Assembly (NCBI RefSeq): GCF_017313225.1
Contig: NZ_JAFLNE010000004.1
Span: forward strand, 372,001-436,000
Source of the DNA: Allomuricauda sp. CAU 1633
GTDB lineage: Bacteria; Bacteroidota; Bacteroidia; Flavobacteriales; Flavobacteriaceae
Direction: 5' to 3'
DNA length: 64,000 nucleotides
Within the stretch, counting starts at the first letter, position 1. Each line of letters starts with the position of its first letter. Of this stretch, positions 1 to 8,303 are shown one piece after another. Both the position numbers and the translations under genes were made by a program. The notes beneath the pieces are model-generated. The model had not been told where the DNA came from. It saw nothing but the letters and a program-made list of their open reading frames with translations, and made no database searches.

Positions 1-1
1 G

Positions 2-301
2 ATTTCTTGTTCTGATTCTCGGTCACAGCACGACAATCGCGCAACGGCCATGAAGATGCTGAAATCGCAATTGTACGAAATAGAGCTTCGGAAAAAACAA
101 GAGGCCAGAGCTGAAATAGAATCCTCAAAAATGAAGATTGAGTGGGGTTCCCAAATCCGAAATTACGTGATGCATCCGTATAAATTGGTGAAAGATGTTC
201 GTACAGCAGAAGAAACCGGTAATGTGGACGCTGTCATGGATGGGGAAATCAATCCTTTTTTAAAGGCCTATCTTATGATGATGGGGCAGAAAGAAGAATA
301 A
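2..301 (+). CDS. prfB: Peptide chain release factor 2, C-terminal part (cut by window start)
   Basis: The reading frame is already open at base 2 and ends at TAA 299-301, so only about the last 99 residues are seen. The piece reads [13 protein letters not shown], then a long helix rich in Lys and Glu, then [18 protein letters not shown] and the ending [13 protein letters not shown]. These are the conserved C-terminal features of class I release factor RF2, which lies in domain 3/4 just after the GGQ region. RF2 reads UGA and UAA stop codons at the ribosome. The GGQ loop, the SPF anticodon-like motif and the programmed frameshift site found in many prfB genes would lie upstream of the window and cannot be judged. 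An ATG at 50 is internal and not the start. Confidence 0.93.
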   Translation: MSCSDSRSQHDNRATAMKMLKSQLYEIELRKKQEARAEIESSKMKIEWGSQIRNYVMHPYKLVKDVRTAEETGNVDAVMDGEINPFLKAYLMMMGQKEE

Positions 302-320
302 TGGGTTGGTGACGAAGGAA

Positions 321-341
321 GAAAAAAGAAAAAAGAAAAAA
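321..341. repeat. Three tandem copies of the 7-bp unit GAAAAAA
   Basis: Three perfect head-to-tail copies of GAAAAAA lie in the 127-bp gap between prfB and the ArsC-like gene. It is a purine-only tract that could slip during replication. No function is evident. Confidence 0.75.
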
Positions 342-396
342 GAAACAAGACCAAAGACATAAAGCTAAAGGGTTTGGGGTATCACCGGCAATGGGC

Positions 397-423
397 AACT
401 GATAACTGATAACTGATAACTGA
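397..423. repeat. Nearly four tandem copies of the 7-bp unit AACTGAT
   Basis: The unit AACTGAT is repeated 3.9 times without mismatch and ends six bases before the ATG at 429, so copy-number change would alter the spacing of the leader of the ArsC-like gene. It shares the 7-bp period of the purine repeat at 321-341. No spacers are present, so it is not a CRISPR array. Confidence 0.8.
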
Positions 424-428
424 AGAAT

Positions 429-770
429 ATGATTAAAATATATCACAATCCAAGATGTGCAAAATCCAGGGAAGGACTGGGTGTGTTGGAAAAATCAGGG
501 CAAGATTTTGAAGTTGTTAAGTATTTGGACGAAGTACCTTCCAAAGAGGAGTTAAAAACCCTAATTGGGTATTTAGGCATAGCTCCATTGGAATTGATTC
601 GCAAAAATGAGGCGGTCTGGAAGGAGAAATACAAAGGAAAGTCCCTTTCAGATGACGAAATCATCATTGCTATGGTGGAGAATCCCAAATTGATTGAACG
701 CCCGATAGTTGTAAAGGATAAAAAGGCCGTGATTGGCAGACCTTCAGAAAAAATCAATACCTTGCTATAG
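429..770 (+). CDS. arsC: ArsC family arsenate reductase (glutaredoxin-type)
   Basis: This 113-residue protein has the thioredoxin-like ArsC fold signature. It starts with IYHNPRC, whose Cys10 would be the arsenate-attacking or redox cysteine, followed by AKSRE. Near the end it has ERPIVVKDKKAVIGRP, where the Arg of ERPI and of GRP are the conserved anion-binding arginines of the family. Members reduce arsenate to arsenite with glutathione or glutaredoxin; many flavobacterial copies lie outside ars operons and their true substrate is untested. No arsenite pump or ArsR gene adjoins it here, so a general thiol-redox role (YfgD/Spx-like) is equally possible. It follows prfB in the same direction after 127 bp that carry two 7-bp tandem repeats. 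Confidence 0.85.
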   Translation: MIKIYHNPRCAKSREGLGVLEKSGQDFEVVKYLDEVPSKEELKTLIGYLGIAPLELIRKNEAVWKEKYKGKSLSDDEIIIAMVENPKLIERPIVVKDKKAVIGRPSEKINTLL

Positions 771-794
771 TATTACAAACGTATTCATTAGGCT

Positions 795-1262
795 ATGAAA
801 AGTACACAGACCCTTGTTTTCTTAACCCTTTTGACCACAATCTTGTGCATTGGTGATTTAGCGGCACAGTATGGCTATGGATCCCCCTACGGAAACCGTT
901 ACGGTAGAAGACAGAGCACCATACCCCAAGCGCAAGAAACCCCAAAAGAAGTGGAGCCTCCAACAGCAGAAGAAGTCGTGGATCAGCAAATGCCTTCCAT
1001 TACAGAAGCCTTGGGACTTAACCCTTTTGAAGAGGCCGTGGTTCGCACAACGCTATTGCAGTCCGTTCAGCAACGGATTGAGTTGCAAATTTTAGGATTG
1101 GAACCTTTGAAGATGAAGGAGGAATACGAGAAGATTTTAAAAAAGCAGAACGAGGAACTGCAGGCCGGTCTACCAGAAGATAAGTACAATGCATTTATAG
1201 AACTTCAGGAAAACAGTTTCAAGGCCAAAAAGAAGAAGAAAAAGAAAAAGAAAAAAGATTAA
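795..1262 (+). CDS. Secreted protein with poly-lysine C-terminus, function unknown
   Basis: I do not recognise the family. The 155-residue product begins with a signal peptide (MKSTQTLVFLTLLTTILC, cleavage probably after LAAQ near residue 25). Residues 26-45 are rich in Gly, Tyr and Arg (YGYGSPYGNRYGRR), residues 46-65 rich in Pro and Glu. The middle (about 65-140) is predicted helical and amphipathic, with EDKYNAFIELQENSF close to the end. It finishes with ten consecutive Lys and a final Asp. It starts 24 bp after the ArsC-like gene and is followed 100 bp later by an outer-membrane receptor, so it may be periplasmic and part of the same envelope neighbourhood. The basic tail could bind nucleic acid, lipid head groups or acidic polysaccharide; this is a guess. 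Confidence 0.75.
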   Translation: MKSTQTLVFLTLLTTILCIGDLAAQYGYGSPYGNRYGRRQSTIPQAQETPKEVEPPTAEEVVDQQMPSITEALGLNPFEEAVVRTTLLQSVQQRIELQILGLEPLKMKEEYEKILKKQNEELQAGLPEDKYNAFIELQENSFKAKKKKKKKKKKD

Positions 1263-1362
1263 CAAATCATTAAGGTCATTCACGGGATCAAGTCTGTTGT
1301 TGGCAGATATAAATTTCGCTTCTTCTAATTTCATGTCAACTTTGTTTGCATAAAACCAAACT

Positions 1363-3846
1363 ATGCAAAAAATCATTGTACCGATGTTATTGTTGGCCTT
1401 CATTTCCTTGAATGCCCAAACACGGCAGAGCCAAAACTCCATTACCATTTCTGGAACAGTAGTTGACCAAGATTCCGGACAACCCTTGGAATATGCCACT
1501 TTTGTTTTACAGGAGGCTGAAAATCCTGATAACGTAACTGGGGGAATCACAGATTTGGATGGTAAATTTGAGATTGAAGCTGCTCCTGGCCATTATAACA
1601 TCCGTGTTGAATATATTTCCTATAAAACCTACTCCCGTAGCAACCAAAGTTATACATCTTCCACTGATTTGGGCAATATTATTCTTGCACCTGATGTGGC
1701 CCAACTCCAAGAGGTTGAGGTAGTTGGAGAAAAAACCACTGTTGAGGTACGATTGGACAAAAAGATATACAATATTGGAAAAGACATTACCACAAGTGGT
1801 GGAAATGTTAGTGATGCCTTAAACAATATTCCTTCTGTTTCTGTTGATGTGGAAGGTGCAATAAGTTTGAGAGGAAATGAGAATGTTCGGATTTTAATAA
1901 ACGGAAAACCTTCCGCACTAGCGGGTTTTGGTTCTACCGATGTGTTGCAGCAGTTGCCGGCCGATGCCATTGAAAAGGTAGAAGTTATTACCAGTCCGTC
2001 TGCTCGATATGACGCTGAAGGTACGGCAGGGATTCTTAACATTGTCTTGAAAAAGGAAAAGACCTTGGGAATCAATGGGTCAGTAAATGCCACAGTTGGA
2101 GACCCTTTCAATGCAAGGGTTACAACCAATTTCAATCTCCGTACCGATAAATTCAACATTTTTAATACACTGGGGTATTTCCACAGAGAGTCTCCTGGAA
2201 ATGGATATAGCGATAACACTTATTCGCAGGGAGAGTATGACCGGATCATTGAAGATCGCAATACCAGTAGAAATGATGATGGCTTCAACCTTAATATTGG
2301 AATGGAGTATTTCCTTACGGAAAAATCATCCATAACGGGAAGCTTTTTCTACCGTATTTCGGATGAAAACGATATCACCGAAAACGATAACCAACGATTT
2401 ACTGATGCTGCATTGGCAAGTCGCACCTTTAGAAGTGAAGATCAAGGTGAAGATGACAACAGCTATCAGTATTCCTTCAATTATACCAATAACATCAATG
2501 ATGATGGGCATAAACTCACCGCAGATTTTCAATACTCATACGATGATGAATCTGTTTTTACGGTGATCCAGGAAAACAATACCGTTCCCAATACAGATTT
2601 GTTGGCCTTGGAAAATATATTGGAGGATCAAACCCAGGATGACATACTGGCCCAAATAGACTACGTTTTGCCCATTGGTGATGCCCAATTTGAAGCTGGG
2701 TATCGCGGAACTTTTGAAAAAGAGGTCAATGATTACCAATTGGACCAATACAACTTGGATACCGATGAATTTGAGACCAACATAGATTTGACCAATGTCT
2801 TTACGTACCATGAGAATGTGAATGCCCTTTATACCCAATACGGGAATAAATTTGGTAAATTTTCCTTCTTGGCAGGTTTGCGATTGGAAAACACCGAGAT
2901 GAGAGGTGGCGTTGATTCCGAAATAGACAGTGAAGCTTTGGAAGAGATTCTTGGAGAGGATGTTGACTTGAATTTTGACAAAAACTACCTTGGTCTGTTC
3001 CCTACCATTAATTTGATTTACGAATTTGAAGGCAACCAAAACCTTTCCCTAGGGTATAACCGAAGAATTAACAGGCCCAGAGGGTGGTTTATCAACCCTT
3101 TCCCTTCTAGGTCTAGTAGAACCAATGTTTTCCAAGGGAATCCAGATTTGGACCCTGCTTTTGCCAACGCTTTTGATATAGGTTACCTCAAGCGATGGAC
3201 CAAATTGACGTTTACATCATCAGTCTACTATCAACGGGAAACCAACTCGTTTGAACGTATTCAGGAAGAAACTGGGGAGGTTACTTCAGATGGTATCCGT
3301 ATTATCAGATCTATTCCTATTAACCTTTCTACCAATGAGCGTATTGGCGCAGAAGCAGGAATGCTATACAACCCTACAAAATGGCTACGGTTGAATGGTA
3401 GTTTCAATTTCTTCCAGTTCAGTTCTGACGGTAGCTTTAATGGAGTGGACTATGGTACAGAAAACACAAGTTGGTTTGCCCGGTTCAGTTCAAAATTCAC
3501 CTTGCCTGCCAAAATAGATTTCCAGGCCAACTCGTTCTATATGGGGCCTCGTCAAAATGCCCAGACAGAAACCAAAGGCATGTTCTCCTTGAACTTGGCC
3601 ATGAGCAAAGACTTGTTTAAAGATAATGCCACGGTTTCAATAAATGTGAGCGATGTCTTCAATTCACGAAGACGTCAATCTTTTACACAAACTGAATTCT
3701 TTACTTCTGATAGTGAATTTCAATGGAGGGTAAGACAAATCAACCTGTCCCTAATCTATCGCTTTAATCAACCCAAGGAGCGTAGACAAAGAGGAGACCG
3801 ACAAAATGATGATGATGGAGAAGGTGAAGGTCAATTCCAAGGTTAG
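1363..3846 (+). CDS. Outer-membrane TonB-dependent receptor-like beta-barrel protein
   Basis: The 827-residue protein has a signal peptide (1-18, cleaved after LNAQ), a carboxypeptidase-like regulatory domain (about 27-110, ISGTVVDQDSGQPLEYATFVL), a plug domain (about 115-230, with SDALNNIPSVSVDVEGAISLRG and VEVITSPSARYDAEGTAGILNI) and a long beta-barrel of alternating strands to about residue 800. The architecture is that of the flavobacterial outer-membrane beta-barrel family related to TonB-dependent transporters; no SusD partner follows. The last barrel strand (INLSLIYRF) is followed by a 25-residue Arg then Asp/Glu-rich tail instead of ending at the aromatic residue. The substrate is unknown. 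A strong bidirectional terminator lies directly downstream. Confidence 0.9.
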   Translation: MQKIIVPMLLLAFISLNAQTRQSQNSITISGTVVDQDSGQPLEYATFVLQEAENPDNVTGGITDLDGKFEIEAAPGHYNIRVEYISYKTYSRSNQSYTSSTDLGNIILAPDVAQLQEVEVVGEKTTVEVRLDKKIYNIGKDITTSGGNVSDALNNIPSVSVDVEGAISLRGNENVRILINGKPSALAGFGSTDVLQQLPADAIEKVEVITSPSARYDAEGTAGILNIVLKKEKTLGINGSVNATVGDPFNARVTTNFNLRTDKFNIFNTLGYFHRESPGNGYSDNTYSQGEYDRIIEDRNTSRNDDGFNLNIGMEYFLTEKSSITGSFFYRISDENDITENDNQRFTDAALASRTFRSEDQGEDDNSYQYSFNYTNNINDDGHKLTADFQYSYDDESVFTVIQENNTVPNTDLLALENILEDQTQDDILAQIDYVLPIGDAQFEAGYRGTFEKEVNDYQLDQYNLDTDEFETNIDLTNVFTYHENVNALYTQYGNKFGKFSFLAGLRLENTEMRGGVDSEIDSEALEEILGEDVDLNFDKNYLGLFPTINLIYEFEGNQNLSLGYNRRINRPRGWFINPFPSRSSRTNVFQGNPDLDPAFANAFDIGYLKRWTKLTFTSSVYYQRETNSFERIQEETGEVTSDGIRIIRSIPINLSTNERIGAEAGMLYNPTKWLRLNGSFNFFQFSSDGSFNGVDYGTENTSWFARFSSKFTLPAKIDFQANSFYMGPRQNAQTETKGMFSLNLAMSKDLFKDNATVSINVSDVFNSRRRQSFTQTEFFTSDSEFQWRVRQINLSLIYRFNQPKERRQRGDRQNDDDGEGEGQFQG

Positions 3847-3869
3847 AAAAGAAGAAACGATATAAAACA

Positions 3870-3899
3870 AAAAAGGAGCCAAATTGGCTCCTTTTTTTA
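3870..3899. terminator. Bidirectional rho-independent terminator
   Basis: A perfect stem GGAGCCAA / TTGGCTCC is flanked by A-tract on the left and T-tract on the right. It sits between the receptor gene (+) and the small membrane protein gene (-), so it can stop transcription from both sides. Confidence 0.9.
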
Positions 3900-4070
3900 T
3901 TCTTTAAGCTCAGCCCTTTTGGCCTCGCGTCTTTCTTTGAACATTTCACGTAAGTTGCCAATCAACCAATAAGGCACCACAAAGGTCAACAAGAAAATCA
4001 TCAACCAAAAACCAATGGTCAAAATCGTTAAAAAAGCTAAAAAACCTAAATATTGGTCAAATTCGAACAT
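3897..4070 (-). CDS. Small membrane protein, 57 residues
   Basis: The frame is open further upstream, but the ATG at 4070 is chosen because a purine-rich AAAGGAAAG lies just before it and the protein then starts sensibly as MFEFDQYLGF. The product has a hydrophobic stretch of about 30 residues (roughly 8-38, long enough for one or two membrane helices) ending in VVPYWLIGNLREMF, and a highly charged tail KERREAKRAELKE likely in the cytoplasm. The family is not recognised and no function can be given. It is a single-gene unit running toward the receptor gene and sharing its terminator; fumC diverges from it. Confidence 0.65.
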   Translation of the reverse strand: MFEFDQYLGFLAFLTILTIGFWLMIFLLTFVVPYWLIGNLREMFKERREAKRAELKE

Positions 4071-4143
4071 TATACTTTCCTTTTGTTGAACAAAGATACT
4101 TCCTTCTTGTGAAAAAATACAAATCTCACTCCAAAAAAGTGTA

Positions 4144-4173
4144 TTTGCCCATAACAACTACCATATAATTTTG
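4144..4173 (+). promoter_or_regulatory. Bacteroidota-type promoter for fumC
   Basis: TTTG at 4144-4147 and TAATTTTG at 4166-4173 match the -33 and -7 elements of the Bacteroidota housekeeping promoter, separated by 18 bp. A second -7-like TACCTTTG lies at 4182-4189. The fumC ATG is at 4209. Confidence 0.5.
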
Positions 4174-4208
4174 TGAACAATTACCTTTGTAGGTATAAAT
4201 TTTGAAAA

Positions 4209-5606
4209 ATGAGTTTTAGGATCGAAAAGGATACCATGGGCGAGGAAAAAGTGCCCGCGGACAAATATTGGGGAGCCCAAACGGAACGTTCCCGAAACAA
4301 TTTTAAGATTGGCCCTGCCGCCTCCATGCCTTTGGATGTGGTCTACGGCTTTGCCTATCTGAAAAAGGCTGCCGCTTATGCCAACCACGAGCTGGGTGTG
4401 CTTGCCGAAGAGAAAAGGGATTTAATTGCACAGGTTTGTGATGAAATTTTGGAGGGAAAACACGATGATCAATTTCCCTTGGTCATCTGGCAGACCGGTT
4501 CGGGAACCCAGAGCAACATGAACGTTAATGAGGTTGTTGCCAACCGGGCCCATGAGATTGCAGGAAAAAAAATCGGTGAAGGTGAAAAGACCATCCAACC
4601 CAATGATGATGTCAACAAGAGTCAGTCTTCCAATGATACGTTCCCTACGGGAATGCACATTGCTGCGTATAAAAAAATAGTGGAGGTTACCATTCCCGGG
4701 GTGGAGCAGCTTAAAATTACTTTGGCCAAAAAATCCAAGGAATTTAAGGATGTGGTAAAGATTGGCCGTACCCATTTAATGGATGCCACTCCCCTAACCT
4801 TGGGTCAGGAATTTTCTGGATATGTAGCTCAATTGGAACATGGTCTAAAAGCGCTGAAAAATACACTCTCTCATTTAAGCGAACTAGCCTTAGGCGGAAC
4901 AGCCGTAGGAACAGGTCTCAATACACCCAACGGATATGATGTGCTCGTCGCTAAATATATTGCGGATTTTACTGGACTTCCATTTGTTACGGCCCAAAAC
5001 AAATTTGAGGCCTTGGCATCCCATGATGCCATTGTGGAAAGTCATGGTGCCTTGAAACAATTGGCGGTTTCCTTGAATAAAATTGCCAATGATATAAGAA
5101 TGATGGCCTCTGGACCACGTTCTGGTATTGGAGAAATCATTATTCCCGCCAATGAACCCGGAAGTTCCATTATGCCCGGTAAAGTAAATCCAACCCAATG
5201 TGAGGCCATGACCATGGTGTGTGCCCAAGTTATAGGCAACGATGTTGCCGTGAGTGTGGGTGGCACCCAAGGGCACTATGAGCTGAACGTTTTTAAACCC
5301 ATGATGGCCGCCAATATTTTACAATCAGCCCAACTCCTTGGGGATGCCTGTGTTAGTTTTGATGAAAACTGCGCCATTGGCATTGAACCTAATCATGAAG
5401 TAATCAAAAGGTTATTGAACAATTCATTAATGCTGGTAACCGCATTGAACACCAAGATTGGTTATTACAAAGCGGCTGAAATTGCCAATACTGCGCATAA
5501 AAATGGAACTACACTACGTGAGGAAGCCATTAATTTAGGATATGTTACCCCAGAGGAATACGATGCATGGGTAAAACCCGAAGATATGGTGGGAAGCCTT
5601 AAGTAA
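4209..5606 (+). CDS. fumC: Fumarate hydratase, class II
   Basis: This enzyme of the TCA cycle interconverts fumarate and L-malate in the cytosol as a homotetramer without an iron-sulfur cluster. The 465 residues match the usual class II length. Visible signatures are [21 protein letters not shown] at the N-terminus, [14 protein letters not shown] near residue 95, [16 protein letters not shown] near 184 with the catalytic His, and the flexible active-site loop [13 protein letters not shown] near 317 carrying the catalytic Ser. Argininosuccinate lyase and aspartase share the fold, but the THLMDATP and NMNVNEV motifs favour fumarase. It has its own promoter and a terminator directly after the stop, so it is monocistronic. 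Confidence 0.96.
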   Translation: MSFRIEKDTMGEEKVPADKYWGAQTERSRNNFKIGPAASMPLDVVYGFAYLKKAAAYANHELGVLAEEKRDLIAQVCDEILEGKHDDQFPLVIWQTGSGTQSNMNVNEVVANRAHEIAGKKIGEGEKTIQPNDDVNKSQSSNDTFPTGMHIAAYKKIVEVTIPGVEQLKITLAKKSKEFKDVVKIGRTHLMDATPLTLGQEFSGYVAQLEHGLKALKNTLSHLSELALGGTAVGTGLNTPNGYDVLVAKYIADFTGLPFVTAQNKFEALASHDAIVESHGALKQLAVSLNKIANDIRMMASGPRSGIGEIIIPANEPGSSIMPGKVNPTQCEAMTMVCAQVIGNDVAVSVGGTQGHYELNVFKPMMAANILQSAQLLGDACVSFDENCAIGIEPNHEVIKRLLNNSLMLVTALNTKIGYYKAAEIANTAHKNGTTLREEAINLGYVTPEEYDAWVKPEDMVGSLK

Positions 5607-5628
5607 TTGATTAAAAATCAATCCATAA

Positions 5629-5660
5629 AAAAAGCCCGTTCAACTGAACGGGCTTTCTTA
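5629..5660. terminator. Bidirectional rho-independent terminator
   Basis: AAAGCCCGTT and AACGGGCTTT form a perfect 10-bp stem (5631-5656) with a six-base loop, A-rich before and T-rich after. It separates the converging fumC and the coiled-coil membrane protein gene. Confidence 0.9.
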
Positions 5661-5679
5661 GTTATATGGATAGTGTGAA

Positions 5680-6567
5680 TTATTTCAATTCAAATTTGGA
5701 AGTACCCAACAATTTCAATTGATTGTCGTATACATTTACCATGTAGTTTCCTTTTTGAAACTCATCGGCAGGCTTGTTGATGTAGTCACATACGTCCAAA
5801 GAACTGTTTTCGTAGTAGAAATTGGTTCCTTTGCTATACGTGATGGAAGCACCTTCTTCGGTAGTTTTAGTGAAGCTGTCACCCAAAACATTTCCTTGTG
5901 GACCAAGTACTTCAATAAAGAACTCTCTGTCACCAGCTTCAGCAATTACGTTATCAGCAATGGTAAAGCAAACTTTGAATTTGTCAGTAGCTCTGGCTCT
6001 GGAAGTAGAAACCAATTTTCCACTGTTTCTCTCTCTAACAGCATCAACACTGATAGTGGAAAGGTTAAGTGCAGAACCTCTTTCAACAGCATCTGCCAAT
6101 TGAGTGTTCTGTACGATCAAAGAATCGTTGAAAACAGTTTGTTTCTCCAATTCGGTGAAAGTACTGTCTCTTTGCATGGCCAACAAAGTGTTGGATTGTG
6201 TCAAAGAATCAACTTGCTTCATCAATTTCTCTCTTTCAGCCTTCAATACGCTTACTTGTCTTCTGTATCTTGAAAGAGAAGCGATGTCAGCCTTCATACT
6301 TTCAACAGAGTCAATGTACTTTGCAATGTTGTCACGGGCAGCAACCAATTCTTCATTGGTAGCGTTACTTTCCAAAATCGCTTTGTCGTACTCAGATTTC
6401 AAATTGTTCAAATCTTCAACAACCAAATCTTTTTCTTGGGTAAGCGCTTGAGTTGTCTTTTTCTTATCTTGGTAAAGACTTACAGTATAGATGATAGTTC
6501 CCAAAAGAACTACACCCAACAAACCAGCTATTACCTTCAAACCATTGTTATTTTTTGTTTCAGTCAT
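5680..6567 (-). CDS. Inner-membrane coiled-coil protein, function unknown
   Basis: The 295-residue product has a short cytoplasmic N-terminus, one membrane helix (about 11-31, VIAGLLGVVLLGTIIYTVSLY) and a long heptad-like coiled coil (about 35-165) rich in Lys, Glu, Asn and Leu. The C-terminal 120 residues look beta-rich and contain FKVCFTIADNVIAEAGDREFFIEVLGP and a final KLLGTSKFEL; this part is likely a periplasmic beta-sandwich. Proteins with this layout are common in Flavobacteriia and are often named only as chromosome-partitioning-like because of the coiled coil, which is not evidence of that role. It stands alone, with fumC converging and a lipoprotein gene diverging 163 bp away. Confidence 0.75.
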   Translation of the reverse strand: MTETKNNNGLKVIAGLLGVVLLGTIIYTVSLYQDKKKTTQALTQEKDLVVEDLNNLKSEYDKAILESNATNEELVAARDNIAKYIDSVESMKADIASLSRYRRQVSVLKAEREKLMKQVDSLTQSNTLLAMQRDSTFTELEKQTVFNDSLIVQNTQLADAVERGSALNLSTISVDAVRERNSGKLVSTSRARATDKFKVCFTIADNVIAEAGDREFFIEVLGPQGNVLGDSFTKTTEEGASITYSKGTNFYYENSSLDVCDYINKPADEFQKGNYMVNVYDNQLKLLGTSKFELK

Positions 6568-6730
6568 AACGTTTTGTATTAATTGATTCTCGTTTAGGTT
6601 TTTTAATCAATTGTGTTTGGTTTATATACGCTTTGGATTTCTATTTGGATCATTTGGATTGAAATAATCTCAAAAAAAATCTTAATTATGGTCTATATCC
6701 CTTAATTTTAAAGGAATTCAAAAGAAAACC

Positions 6731-7522
6731 ATGAAAAGAAATTTTATCCTGATGGTGATTGCTCTGGCACTAACTATCTCCTGCAAACCGAAAAAGTCAG
6801 CGAAAGAAGATACCGCTGAGGTAGCCTCTCAAGTAGAAGTTGAGACTCCCGCCGAGGTAAAAATCATACCCATTGAACACGCCACTGCGGTTTTGGAGTG
6901 GAACGATACCACTATATATATAGACCCGGTTGGAGGAAAAGCGGCCTTTGAAGGTCAAAATTCACCAGATATGATTTTTATAACCGATATACACGGCGAC
7001 CATTTTAATCCAGAAACTTTGAATGAATTGAATTTGGAAGGTGTTCAAATCATCGCACCGGAAGCGGTAAAATCACAAATGGAGGAAGCATTATCGTCCA
7101 AAACTACCGTGATAAACAATGGAGAGACCAAGGAAATAACGGGATTTTCCGTTAAAGCTATTCCCATGTACAACCTACGTGAAGAAGCTAAGGATTTCCA
7201 TGTTAAAGGAAGGGGCAACGGATATGTCTTTACTTTTGGGGACGAACGCATTTATTTTTCCGGAGATACGGAGGATATTCCTGAAATGCGGGCATTGGAA
7301 AATATTGATAAGGCCTTTGTTTGCATGAATCTCCCTTACACAATGACGGTGGAAAGTGCGGCGGATGCCGTTTTGGAATTTCAACCCGAAGAGGTGTACC
7401 CTTATCATTTTAGAGGTCGGCCTGATGTTAGCGATGTGGCAAAATTCAAGCAATTGGTCAATGAGGGTAATTCAGCTATCAAAGTTGTTCAGTTGGATTG
7501 GTATCCCAATGATGATTTTTGA
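6731..7522 (+). CDS. Lipoprotein metallo-beta-lactamase-fold hydrolase
   Basis: The 263-residue protein begins with a lipoprotein signal (MKRNFILMVIALALTISC, lipid anchor on Cys18). The rest is a metallo-beta-lactamase fold of the UPF0173/UlaG-like group: IEHATAVLEWNDTTIYIDP, then ITDIHGDHFN carrying the HxxDH metal motif in shortened form, GRGNGYVFTFGDERIYFSGDTED with the conserved metal-bridging Asp, and YPYHFRGRPD with the last metal His. Cytosolic relatives hydrolyse phosphodiesters or lactones; this one would act at the membrane surface in the periplasm. The substrate cannot be deduced. It is followed 68 bp later by a secreted helical protein. Confidence 0.85.
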   Translation: MKRNFILMVIALALTISCKPKKSAKEDTAEVASQVEVETPAEVKIIPIEHATAVLEWNDTTIYIDPVGGKAAFEGQNSPDMIFITDIHGDHFNPETLNELNLEGVQIIAPEAVKSQMEEALSSKTTVINNGETKEITGFSVKAIPMYNLREEAKDFHVKGRGNGYVFTFGDERIYFSGDTEDIPEMRALENIDKAFVCMNLPYTMTVESAADAVLEFQPEEVYPYHFRGRPDVSDVAKFKQLVNEGNSAIKVVQLDWYPNDDF

Positions 7523-7590
7523 TTACGTAAAATAAAGGCACCATATTGTCGTTAAGGTAACAGAACTTAACCAAATCAAAATACTTAATC

Positions 7591-8295
7591 ATGGCTCCCA
7601 AATCCCGTGTTTTAGTAGTTATGGCAATACTTTTTGCCATAAATGCAACTTTTTCCCAACAATGCGATAATTATTATTCCAAAGTGACGTATGCGCTCAA
7701 CCATTGTAAAAAAGCAATGACGGCCACCAACTTTGAACACCAAATGTATTATGCCGAACGAGCATTGACCGCACTTGAAAAAGCGGATGAATTCAAAGGT
7801 GACTGTGTATGTAAAAAAGCCTATGACAAGGCCTATGACACAAAGCAGACTTTAGACAAGGCTATTGAACCCATAGATTGGGAGGCTGGCCGATTCTATA
7901 CCAAAAAAGCGTTGGGTCAAATCAATGAACTTATTACTTTTTTAGATGAGTGTACACTTGGTGTTTCGTCTGATGTAACCATCGCCGATAGTGGTAATAC
8001 AACGATGGTACATGAAGCTCATGCCGATAACAACACAGCGGAAATCGAAACTAATACAGCATCTGAAAATTCCATGGAACTTGAAATGATCAAGGTCTTT
8101 GAAAAGCATGCCACCGATAAATTAAGCAGCGCCGAACAAGCTATTGCACAATTGGTGGAGCTTTCCAAAACCATTGGAGCAAATTCTACTGGAAGCAATG
8201 ACCCCAATAGTTTGGCATCGCACCAACAAGCTTATTTGGAAAAAGCCAAAAAAATACTTGAGGAAGGCATCAAAAATCTCGGCGGAGAAGAATAG
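7591..8295 (+). CDS. Secreted helical protein, function unknown
   Basis: The 234-residue product has a signal peptide (about 1-23, ending FSQ). The first half is helical with five Cys (in QQCDN, NHCKK, GDCVCKK and DECTLG), enough for two disulfides in the periplasm, and an internal echo KKAYDKAYDTK. A low-complexity linker rich in Asn, Thr and Ala (about 130-160) leads to a second helical segment with heptad character. I know no characterised relative. A 6-bp inverted repeat GTTAAG/CTTAAC lies at 7551-7571 in the leader. It converges with ettA after only 8 bp, without a visible terminator. Confidence 0.7.
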   Translation: MAPKSRVLVVMAILFAINATFSQQCDNYYSKVTYALNHCKKAMTATNFEHQMYYAERALTALEKADEFKGDCVCKKAYDKAYDTKQTLDKAIEPIDWEAGRFYTKKALGQINELITFLDECTLGVSSDVTIADSGNTTMVHEAHADNNTAEIETNTASENSMELEMIKVFEKHATDKLSSAEQAIAQLVELSKTIGANSTGSNDPNSLASHQQAYLEKAKKILEEGIKNLGGEE

Positions 8296-8303
8296 TTTCT
8301 CAA

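Noticed and set aside
397..423. Short tandem repeat considered as a CRISPR remnant
   Set aside because: Units are 7 bp and contiguous without spacers, and no cas gene is nearby.
1650..2219. Open frame of 189 codons on the minus strand within the receptor gene
   Set aside because: It is antisense to a clearly coding receptor gene, has no family signature and matches the expected shadow of codon-biased coding sequence.
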